NCBI RefSeq assembly: GCF_964019385.1
Contig: NC_088643.1
Location: forward strand, 72,650,574 to 72,714,573
Direction of reading: 5' to 3'
Origin: Sycon ciliatum
Lineage: Eukaryota > Porifera > Calcarea > Leucosolenida > Sycettidae
Length of the DNA: 64,000 nucleotides
Part shown: positions 10,511-21,700 of the stretch, in pieces
Layout of the letters: each line of letters begins with the position of its first letter
Numbering within the stretch: position 1 is the stretch's first letter
The notes under the pieces: model-generated
Seen by the model: the letters and a program-made list of their open reading frames with translations, nothing else
Database searches by the model: none
Told to the model about the DNA's origin: nothing
Made by a program: the position numbers and the translations under genes

Positions 10511-13500
10511 TTACGTTCGACGAGCTCGAGTTCTCGCTGCAGTTGCTGGCTTGGCAGTCATACGAGACGCCTTGGCTGGCGAGGCGACCTTGGCAGCAGC
10601 TGCAGCTCTACGACCGCGGGTTGGCTTAGCAGGAGACTCGGCAGGTGTCGCTGCCGCTCGACGGCCGCGGGTGGGCTTAGCAGGCGACTTGGCAGGTGCC
10701 GCAGCAACTCTACGGCCACGGGCTGGCTTAGCAGGTGATTCGGCAGGTGCTGCAGCATTTCTACGGCCACGGGTCGGCTTAGCAGGTGACTCGGCAGATG
10801 CCGCTGCCGCTCTACGGCCACGGGTCGGCTTAGCAGGTGACTTGGCAGGAGTCACTGCCGCTCTACGGCCACGGGTTGGTTTAGCAGGTGACTCGGCAGG
10901 TGCCGCTGCCGCTCTACGACCACGGGTTGGCTTAGCAGGGGACTTGGCAGGTGCAACTACAACCGCAACTCTACGACCGCGGGTCGGCTTAGCAGGTGAC
11001 TCGGCAGGTGCCGCAGCAGTTCTACGACCACGGGCTGGCTTAGCAGGTGACTCTGCAGGTGCCACTACTGCGACTTTACGGCCACGGGTCGGCTTAGCAG
11101 GTGACTTGGCAGCTGTTGCTCTACGACCGCGGGTCGGCTTAGCAGGTGACTTGGCAGATGCCGCAGCAGTTCTACGACCGCGGGTCGGCTTAGCAGGAGA
11201 CTCTGCAGGTACCACTGCTGCGACTTTACGACCACGGGTCGGCTTAGCAGGTGACTTGGCAACTGCTGCTCTACGACCGCGGGTTGGCTTAGCAGGTGAC
11301 TTGGCAGGTGCTGCAGCAGTTGTACGAGCGTGGGTCGGCTTAGCAGGTGACTCGGCAGGTACCACTACTGCGACTTTACGACCACGGGTCGGCTTAGCAG
11401 GTGACTCGGTTGGTGCCGCAGCAGCTCTACGACCACGTGCAGCCTTGACTGGTGATGCGACAGGAGTGGCATCCTTCTGAGAGGTAGCGGGCATTTTGCG
11501 AGCAGATGGAGAGGCAACTACTTTCTTGCCACGGCGTGAAGACTTAGTGCTGCGTGCCTTGGCCGGTTTGGTAGCAGGCACAGGTGATTGTGCAACACTA
11601 CTGAGACTTGTGCCTACAGTCACTGTTACAGGTTTGAGAGAAACGCCAGCCTGGATGGCTCTGCGCACCGGAGTAGCAATGGCAGCAGGGGGCTTCGTCG
11701 ACTTCAGAGCTGGACGCGACCTGATGGAGTCACGGACTGGTGTTGGAAGCGCAGGCTCTGGTGCGGTACGTCGGAGACTGGTACCCTTGCGAATGGCAGC
11801 ACGGACTGGAGTAGTGAGCGCAGCACGTGGCTTTGTACTCTTGAGTTCCGTGCCAGCCCGGATAGAATTGCGCACGGGTGATGGCAAACCAACAGGAGGC
11901 TTGGTGGACTTCAACTTTTTCCCAGCTCTGATGGCAGTGCGGACCGGCGTTTTGAGTGGCAGCTGTGGCTTGGTGTTGCGCAATTTCTTGCCAGCCCGGA
12001 TTTCTGCACGTACTGGGGTCTTCAAGGCGGCAGCAGGTTTGGTAGTACGTAATCTGGAGCCAGCTCGAATAGCTGCCTTTGCAGGTGTTGGGAGAACCTT
12101 GGGTGGCTTAGTACTCTTGAGAGACCTTCCAGATCGGATGGAATCCCGGACAGGAGTATTGAGTGCCTTTGGAGGTGCCGTGCTGCGGAGGCTACCACCC
12201 TCAAGAATCCCGTTGCGCAGTGGGGAAGAGAGCACCCTGGGTGGCTTGGTAGTCTTCAGCGAGGCTCCAGCCTTGATCTGTGACTTCAAAGGTGTGGAAA
12301 GGACCTTTGGTGGCTTCGTAGACTGTAGCGAAACACCAGCCTTGATCTGTGACTTGATCGGGGTGGACAGCGACTTGAGTGGGCGTGCCCTCTTCAGGAG
12401 AACGCCTGCTCTGATTTGAGAACGCACAGGAGTAGAGAGTGATGCCGATGGCTTGGTGCTTTTCAGGGTCCTGCCAGCTCTGATTTGAGAACGCACAGGC
12501 GTAGAGAGTGATGCCGATGGCTTGGTGCTCTTCAGGGTCCTGCCACGCCTGATGGCCATTCGAGCCGGGGTTGGCAAGGCCTTGGGCGGTGCGGTATTTC
12601 GCAGTGGCGGCCTGGCCCGGATGGCTTCACGGATTGGCGTGTTTAGTGCCTTTGGGGGCTTGGTGCTCTTCAGCGTCTTCCCTGCTCGGATAGCAGAGCG
12701 GGTAGGCGTGTTGAGGGCCCTTGGAGGCATGGTGCTCTTCAGCGACTGGCCAGATTGGATAGCAGCACGGATAGGTGAATTGAGAGCCTTTGGAGGTGCA
12801 ATACTCTTCAGAGCTCTTCCAGTCTTGATGTCATTGCGGACGGGAGTCGACAGTGCCTTTGGTGGCTTAGTGCTTTTAAGCCTCCGGCCGGCTCTAATTT
12901 CAGCGCGAACAGGCGTTTTGAGAGCTGGTGATGGTTTGGTGGACTTCAGCGATCGTCCTGCTTTGATAGCCTCCCGGACAGGCGTGGTCAAAGCCTTGCG
13001 TGGTTTTGTACTCTTCAGAGACCTGCCGGCCTTGATTTCAGCACGGATGGGCGTCTTGAGAGCTGCCCTCGGCTTGGTTGATTTTAGGGACCTGCCAATC
13101 TTGATATCATCCCGGACTGGTGTAGTCAATGCTTTGCGAGGCTTGGTGGACTTGAGCGTTCTCCCAGCTTTGATCTCAGCACGGACAGGAGTCTTCAGAG
13201 CAGCCACTGGTTTCGTTGATTTTAGAGACCTGCCTGCTTTGATATCATCGCGGACGGGTGTAGTCAATGCCTTGCGGGGCCTGGTGGACTTGAGCTTAGT
13301 CCCAGCTTTGATCTCAGCACGGACAGGAGTCTTCAGAGCAGCCACTGGTTTCGTTGATTTTAGAGACCTGCCTGCTTTGATATCATCGCGGACGGGTGTA
13401 GTCAATGCCTTGCGGGGCCTGGTGGACTTGAGCTTAGTCCCAGCTTTGATCTCAGCACGGACAGGAGTCTTAAGAGCAGCCACTGGCTTCGTTGATTTCA

Positions 13501-15444
13501 GAGACCTGCCTGCTTTGATATCATCGCGGACAGGCGTGTTCAGGGCCTTTGGTGGCTTAGTGCTCTTCAGGGGCTTGCCGGCACTGATTTCAGACCGAAC
13601 AGGCGTTGCCAGGCCTTTCCTGGGCCCGGATATCACAGGAGCATCGGCGATCAGGTCACCGCAAACTGGTGTTGCTCGAGCAGGCGATCGGCGGCTGGTT
13701 CCAGAATCGCTATCACTGGACTCAGTCTGCTCAGCTACGTCTTGCAGACTCATCATCGGCATTGCCGACATTGATCTGCGGCTTGTGCTAGCGTGCGTGG
13801 CCGAATCAAGCACCGCGGGTGTGCTACGCCGCCGGCCCTCGGGTGTCTTGCCTAGCCTGACAGGCGTATTCGGAGGTAAGGCCTTGTCAATCAACTCAGG
13901 ACTGAGCGGCGCGGCAAATACAACACTTCGTCGCTTATTGGAGACAGCCGACCGCCGCAGGGCGCTCCTGGATGGAGTCATATTGCGAGCAATTCTAGGA
14001 GAACTTGTCGCCCCGATTGGTGACTTCGCCCCAGGAATCTGCAAAAAAACAGAAGAAAAAACGCGGGTCAATGTGTCAGGAATGCGACATCAAAACAAAC
14101 TGACGACTACTGCATTCATATCATCATGATTCTACACTGCATCCACCCCACCATATGTCTGGGTCAGTGGCACAGTATTGCACGAGATTCCACATAAAAT
14201 TACGAAACACGACAATAAGCAGGGTGTAACTTAAGGCTCGCCCAAAGCTCTCTATCACATGAGGCATAGTCCAATGCCAAGCAGCACAAATATAGTAGTA
14301 CGTATGAATCCAGCCAGAAGAATTTATTGAATTCGCTTAGCCGGCCGTGTACATATAAGCCCTTTTCCCTGTCTGAACCTTACACTTCCAGGTTTTGACA
14401 CCGCCCGAATAGGTACAAGTAACCCAGAAAATGAACACAGTTATGTGCTGCATTGCATTTGATATGCTAGATGCTTGAATCATGATGTGCGGGAAGCACG
14501 GAAGTAAATTCACTTCCTGAAAAGTGCGAAAAAGTGCCCGAAAGACGGTTTACAGTGTCCGAGAAGAAATACGGGGAGAGGTATTCGAATTGAAAGCTAG
14601 TACATCCATACTGTATTTACGGGCCTTCAGGACAGTATACAGAGTCAAGTCCAAGCATACCCAGTGCCAGAACAGGGCATGGGCTTTCGGACGGTAATCC
14701 ATGACAGTCAGTATGAATACCTATGCGTATTAATTAAACAAATGCACACTCAGTACTGACACGGATAGTCAGAGGATCACGATCCCAGGCAACCTACTAG
14801 TATTGTAAGTACATACACACTCTCGACACCGTCATTCATTAGGATCGCAGGATCACGATCCCAGACACAAGACGACAAGTGACATCAAACGGGCTTGTTC
14901 TAAACGTGTCATCCCAATTATGTAGTGTACATGTGACGTAACGCCAACATTCAAATAATTTACCTCGTAACGGAATCTTCGCAACCCGATTCCAAGTATC
15001 TCTCCACCCTTCAAGCCAACCTGGGAGGTAACGGCAATGCCATCGATGGTGGCTGGATTGCTCTCGTCCATATTCTTCAGCCATACCTATAGGAGACAGG
15101 GAATCCATAGAACAATAGTGGTACTCACGAATGAACGTGGCTGGAAATTTCCATCAAAGCATGTTTAGTTGGACTCACTCGTTTGTTTTCGTCGATCACC
15201 AGCTTGGCATGAACATCGGAAACGGTAGGCAGCTGGACGCGTATATCACACTCCGCGTGCCTAGCACACAGATGGCACACCACAAGAATAGTATTCGATC
15301 TCAACTCTACCCTAGCCCTAGCAAGACTCCGGCATTTCAGGCACTCACTCACCTGCCAAACAGACATTCAGTGCCACTCAGAGGGAAAACGCTTGCGTCT
15401 GCTCCACTCCTGTTAATGACCACCAAATTTCCAAAAGGATCCAT
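10511..15444 (-). CDS. MKI67: Ki-67-like protein: FHA domain, PP1-binding domain, CDK-site repeat arrays
   Basis: Four exons: 15353-15444 (start codon 15442-15444), 15179-15260, 14964-15086 and 10511-14038. Phases agree and all borders are GT-AG. The protein is 1,274 residues. Residues 1-99 form an FHA domain whose start (VVINRSGADASVFPLSGTE, then ECDIRVQLPTVSDVHAKL) matches human Ki-67 residue by residue in spacing (VTIKRSG..FPLS, ECDIRIQLPVVSKQHCKI). Residues 136-168 hold a Ki-67/Repo-Man-type PP1-binding domain: RSVVF (RVxF motif), then LSPELIDKALPPNTPVRLGK. About 29 tandem 23-residue repeats follow, with core TPVR..I.AG..LKSTKP. Next is a basic array of 17 SPAK units, mostly SPAKPTRGRR. 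The basic C-terminus ends ARTRARRT. Known role in vertebrates: chromosome-periphery surfactant recruiting PP1 in anaphase. The 122-residue vertebrate repeats are absent. Divergent from CLINT1. Confidence 0.85.
10526..11470 (-). repeat. DNA array encoding SPAKPTRGRR units of the Ki-67-like protein
   Basis: About 17 imperfect units of 42-57 bp. Each encodes SPAK (full CDK1 consensus S-P-x-K) followed in most units by P-T/A-R-G-R-R/K and an Ala/Val-rich linker. The RGR core resembles AT-hooks but lacks the second proline. The antisense frame is open too, which creates a long shadow ORF. Confidence 0.9.
11600..13640 (-). repeat. 69-bp coding repeat array (29 x 23 residues) of the Ki-67-like protein
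   Basis: I counted 29 units matching [ST]-P-x-[RK]-x-x-I, spaced about 23 residues apart. Within about 13190-13470 a 138-bp two-unit block is duplicated almost identically, showing recent expansion. Outer units are more diverged. Confidence 0.9.
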
Positions 15445-16579
15445 TACGGCGTTGAAACATTAGTTAGATAGGCGCTCACATGAGAAGAAAACAAGATGTG
15501 GACAAAGTTTTGAGCTGGTACAAGCCTTTACAACCAGGACGAAGGAAACGACTTTCCATGTGTGCTTGCTTGCCCGAAGCAAGTCCATGCATTGACCGTT
15601 CCTTTGACAAGTTTGAAATGTGGCGGGCCAATCATTCATTGGTGTTCAAGCTGCATACATTTCACATGTGGGACTTTACTTGTTGTGCAACCATGGTGAC
15701 GTTTCAGCCGTTGTGTACGTACGTGTGCGTAGATCTACGGCGTTGCCAATGACGCGAATCGAAACGGCGATTTTTTCAAAGATGCACCATGTAGATCTGT
15801 CACTGTCTGTGCATGGCATGCAGATGATGCACGCCGCCGGTGAGAAGTGATCGTGCAGCGTGAGTGGATATGCAAGATCAACAACTCCCACACGTCGTTC
15901 AACGACGTTCAAACAGAGATCACGAAAAAGTAAAGTCAAGATGATTATGAAGAACCTTTTGACACTGTACTGTTGTGTTGACTGACAGTTTTGTGAGTGG
16001 TGAGGAGAGTGACAACTCTTACCATGCCAGTGATCATGGTGATTACTAATACTAGATCTGGAGACGGGGAGTGTACTACAGAATGTAGTGCTAGCAGTGG
16101 GCTGATTTAGGCCAGTGATTAGCTACATCATTGTACATGGTTACTGCTAAACTCAGCTGAGGGAACTACAATGTAAACTGTATGATTGTAGATATCTACT
16201 GAAGCCCACGCAGGTATGGAGTAGATGTATGCTGTACTCGTAGACCTACTCACTCAGGCTACTGCCTACTCACTGTACCTCATCTCAGGCTACTGCCAGT
16301 ACTGGCTCGCCTCCGTCAGTGACCGAACCACAGACAGTACAGTCGTACTTGTAGCCTGTAGCCTGGGTGTAGGCTGTACTACTACTAGGCCAGAGTCAGA
16401 GAGACCCAACCACAGTTCAGGAGAAGAACGGCGTCAAGAGCCAAGGCCGCTGCGATAATAATATGTGAAGTCAAAGACCGATTACTCCAGTTGTGGCCAT
16501 CAGACGCAGGAAGAGAACGAGAGAGAGTAGCGTTTGAGTTTCATAATCAACCTCTGGGTGCAATTTGAGAATCGCAACA
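15445..16579. promoter_or_regulatory. Intergenic, presumed divergent promoter region of Ki-67-like and CLINT1 genes
   Basis: 1,135 bp between two divergent start codons. There is no coding segment that I can support and no core promoter motif that I can assign. Regulatory role inferred from layout. Confidence 0.35.
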
Positions 16580-18655
16580 ATGTGGAAACTACGCGAAATA
16601 CAGGACAAAGTGTAAGAGTGCTGAGATAATTATTATTTTGTTGAGAATTATTTTGCATTTACATCTCATAACAAGGTGGGCCGGTCTCGTTCAGCATGTT
16701 CCGTTTTGAGTGTCCGTCCGCTTGTAACTTGAGGCCAGTGGCAGGCAAGTGCTCAATAACTATCACGGCCGTGTCCCGGCCTCAATGTAGATCTACCCTG
16801 CCTTTCTCTTTGCCTCTTGTGCAGCACCAACGTGGTCATGAGCTATACGGAGGTAGAGGCCAAAGTCAGAGAGGCGACGAACGAAGATCCTTGGGGACCA
16901 CATGGAACAATCATGAGTGAAATTGCTGCGTACACATACACGTACGAGCAGTTCCCCGAAGCCATGTCAATGCTTTGGAAACGAATGCTGGACAAGAGCC
17001 CGAATTGGCGACGCACGTATAAGGTATGTGTACAGTACAGTAGCTCTCCACTGTGACACCACCCACGTGCACGGTGCAGATTTAAATTTTTGAAATGTTA
17101 CTTCAATTATCATGTACAATTATGTACTAGTACTGTATCACCTCACGTCCATGATGTACTGTACAAGTATAATAAATATATCACCACCTCGTGTCAAGCC
17201 GAATCATGGCATAAGCTGAGCGTGTATAGCCACAGCACCACATCATGGCACATGGCGACCGGCTGGCGTAATGGTACACTTTTTTTTGTGAGAATAATAT
17301 TTCTGTTGATGATAGTAGCACTGATAGGGATACGTTTACATAGCTTTCGGGATGTACATGACTGTACAGTACTGTAGGGCGCCGAAGAGGCAGAGCACCG
17401 AAGAACGAACAGGCTAGAATCTTTCCAGGCACAGCGCACCGATGTATACACGGTGACTCAACTGTGCGTAGACCTGTCATGAAAATAAGAACGGGCTAGG
17501 CTACAGCACGCGGCTGACCTTCCAGTTCTTCGGCGACCGGCTGTACTGTGTGGAACGCTGAACGAGGCGCATGCCGGTACTGGTGGATACCTGCGCGAAT
17601 GCCACACGCTGTAATTACAGAAGTCAAGTACATACACAGTAAAAAAAATTAAAAATATGTATATACACCAGGGGCGTCAGAAGGAGTTTAACATTGGTGC
17701 GGCCAAAGTGTGAGAGGGGGGTCGGGGGGTCATCCCCCGGGAAAATTTTTGAAAATTGAGCCTAAAAAGCCATATAGAATAATAAAAAGAATAATCATGC
17801 TGATGATACACTGCATTGTCGATGTAAAACATGGTACAGTACCTGTACAGGACTCAAGAGTCGACAAGCCACCAACAAGGTTGAAATGTAAAAAATCGAA
17901 AATTATTGTAGTGGTCAAACGAATGCTGAGAAGCTTCGAACGTTCGTTCTCGAGTCGACATTCGAATGTCAAGTTGACTGCCCAAACGAATATCGTAACT
18001 CACAAAACTGTGAACTCTGCACTCGTAGCAGCGATTTTCATGCATGCAAGCACGTACACACGTCTACTTTTGAAGCCGTGCCGCACTGTCTACAGGAGAT
18101 GACTGTACATGTACATATGTATACATGCCATGTCATGTAACTAGTACTACTACTAGTAGCTGGCGCGAGGTGCGAAAGTTTTGGCCGCACCTGCCGCACC
18201 GGTTCCGACGCCCCTTTACACAGCAGAGTAGAACTCCCCAAATCCGAGCAGGTGGCGACCGAGCACTGCCCGTAACTCACAACATGCATTTTTGCATAAA
18301 AACTGTGTGTCATAAAGAAGAGAAATATTCATAATTCAACGTCTCCTTATCTGCGTGCATTTGCTGGGACCCACTCCATACAATGTATGGAGTGGGTCCC
18401 AGCAAAGAGTACTACGGTACTGCCTCGGAAATCCGGACTCTTGCTGAAATGACATTGTAGTGCAGTAGTGAGTCCCCATTTTATGATTGCACGACCTACT
18501 CTCCGTAAGATGCGCCCTCGATCCTGGGGACAAAATACGCGACATCACGAGTGCGTGGCTTGCATATGCACATGGTGTCCGGATTGCAAAAGTGTGCAAA
18601 AAGTGTGCGGCTTGTCGCAAGCATGTGAGGGAGAACTGAGTGATGTATCGCACGC

Positions 18656-18725
<70 letters not shown>

Positions 18726-21700
18726 TTCTCGCAAGCATGTGTAGGGTAGATTCAATATTGTAATGTAAATCCATAATAATTATTGTACATATCCAAGATG
18801 GTAAATCTTCACAGCATCTCACTGCAGGGCGAGTACACACTGCATGCACTCCCTTGTAGGTACAGTGCACCGCTATGTACAGCATTACAACCTGGGAGTG
18901 GGAAGAAACTTTGGAAACCCGAAAACAATGCCATACTAGTAATTTTATAGTATTTAAAAAAGAAGAAAGAAAAAAGGACCAAGAAATTACAAGTTACTCT
19001 ATAATGTCCACTATCACCACCGGTTACTAAACAATTAGAACCTTCCAAGCTGGAAGGCTGTTGGAGTGCGCATCCAAGATGTGCTACACTGTTAGCCAGG
19101 TAGTTGTAGAACGTCGGTACCGGTACCGTCGGTCAGTGTCGTGCAATGTTATCGCATGAGCTGATTGTTTAGTAACTGATGGTGTTAGTGGACATTATAG
19201 AGTAACTTGTAGTTTCTTGGTCCTTTTTTTTCTTTACTATAAATTTATCCTTGGCTCTCCATCCGAGTCCGTACTAGTAATTGCCATGGTAACCCGAGCT
19301 TAGGTTGCCCTATAGAGAGATGTGCCCATATCTGAGGCGTCCAAATAGGAGATGCTGGAGTGTATTGAAGTGTAGCCAAAAATCAGGAAGTATAGCATTA
19401 TGTAAGGGGTCGTCCATAATTATCGAACTTTTTTCACAAAACGAAATAATTTCGTTATGGGGTGGGAGGGGGTTGACCAATTTCGTTTCAGAAAACATTG
19501 ATTCATGTACATGTCCGTTGTATATGCATGTATGTCAACATTTTTTACGTTCTGAGGGGGAGGGAGGGAGGGGTTGGGTCTAAACTAAAATAATTCGTTT
19601 GGTGAAAAAAGTTCGATATTTACGGACGGCCCCTAATTTGCAAATACATGTTCTCCAGAATGGATACATGCGAGCTGTACAGTGTGTGTCATGAAAAAGG
19701 CAATGTAAACGTGACTTGTCTTAGTTCAGCGCATCCGGGTGTCTTCTCTGAACAGGCAGTCACCCTTCTCCACTTCCAGGAACGCAGATTTAATAGATGC
19801 TGCATGTCACTCAACTCAGGTGGCTAGGTAAAGGATGCATAGCAAAGGATAGTGTGTCTTCTACTTCACCACCTGAGCTGCCATGCGTGGTATCTCCGGC
19901 TACTTTGACATAATCATATAGAACAGGTAATGTGCTTAAATTTTAATTTGGAGATGGATCACATGTGGCGATTCTCCTTTGGCATTGTGTCTTACCTGCA
20001 GAGTTTGCTGTTGCTGACGTACTTGGTGAGAAACGGCTCGGAGAAAGTAGTGACAAGTGCTAGAGAGCACCTTTATGACCTGCGGGCGTTGGAGAATTAC
20101 AAGTTTGTTGATGAAGTGGGCAAGGATCAGGGTGTCAACAGTAAGTGTGTTGAGCTGTGCTGTAGCTGTGCTGTAGTTGCAACTAACGTTGTTACTTGCA
20201 AGCACCCCCCCCCCCCCCCCATCTTTTCTTGTGTCGAACATTGCTTCTCCAGATACGATTCCCTACTTGTAGTCAAGTATCCTTGATTGAGCTGTAGGTT
20301 TAAGTTCTCCTCATATTGCGAAAGAAATTCACGGTGTTCTGCCTGTTTTCTTGGCATGCATGTATATGTAGTGGCATAGAGGTACATATGCCATACTGTA
20401 TTCCATCTCCTCGCGTGTTACATTATTGTCTTGTGCAGTTCGTAACAAAGTCAAAGACTTGGTAGCGCTGGTCCAAGACTCTGCTCGTCTTCGAGATGAG
20501 CGGCGTGCGGCCAAGAAGACCAGGGACAAGTATGTCGGTGTGTCCTCTGGCCAGCAGAGTAGCTACAGTGGAGGAAGCGAGCCCTATGATCAGTATGGTA
20601 AGCTGTGACGTTTTGTGAGTTCTTGCCTGTTGTCTGTATGTTTTGCTCAGCAGTGTCAGGACGAATTACTGCATGGCTCATCTGCATACTGGTTCGCTTT
20701 TAACCCTATAACGCCTGACTGTACAGTGCATGCTGAGGTGACTTCAAACTTTCGCCATTTGGTCCATCCTTGTTCGAATTCAACAAACGAAAGGTCTAAT
20801 CGTATCAGAAAAGCCTCAGCTGTCGGCTCAAAAAAACCCGAAGACAGTCCAAGGTCATGGCGCAGAGTTATGACACTCGAACGAAATTTGCGTGGCCGAG
20901 TCAGCTCGCGCTGGCGTAAATTTGAAACGCCAGCAAGGGATTTTCACTGACTCGCTGCCGACGCGTGCACGTCTGGCATACGTCATTTTGAAGCTGCATT
21001 TTGAAGCTCTCTCCTGCATAAAAAATTGACCGTTCTGCGATCGATATTGTTGAAATGGCTGAGAATTTAGTACCGCGCTCGCAGGTCTGGCATTGGAGCG
21101 CTCAGATCGCGCTGCGGCGTTACTCCTACGACTCTATCAATTGCGAACTGGGTATGGCTGTGTTCGTCTTGGAGAGAGCTTTCCATAGAGCCCGAGGTTG
21201 TTGGAATACTCCAAAGGATATCGAATTTACAGTCAGATGAAAATGTGAGTTTGTGAATTTCATGCGTCTGCTGAAATAATTTGAAGCATACCATCACTCT
21301 TTTTCCGGACAGCTAGCTATTTCAACCTTGTCAGGTCTTATCAGCAGAGCTCAGCTGGATTGATGGGGGCACATGTGCACCAACTCAAGGTGATACAGAA
21401 AGCCGAACCATGACTGGGTGCATCTATGTGTTACGTGTGTGTGTGTATGTATGTATGTGTGTGCGTGTGTGTGCGGCATGTCTTTTGTGTGTACACATTG
21501 TACACCTCACACTCTACAGGCGGGGGCGGGGGCCGAGCAGGAGCATTCCACGATGCCACGCCTGACGCATCTCCGCGCCGCACTCGCAAGCCAGTCACGG
21601 CGGAGTATCATGATAGTGAAGAGGACGGAGCAGCACCGCCGGAACGCTTCAGCCCCTTCCGCGATGTTGATAGGTAAGTCGGAGCTGAGTCAAGCTGCAG

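Noticed and set aside
10494-14129. Long plus-strand ORFs (328, 307 and 535 residues) opposite the Ki-67-like exon
   Set aside because: They are antisense shadows of the repeat arrays. The minus frame has splice sites, domain matches and a start; the plus frames only mirror the repeats.
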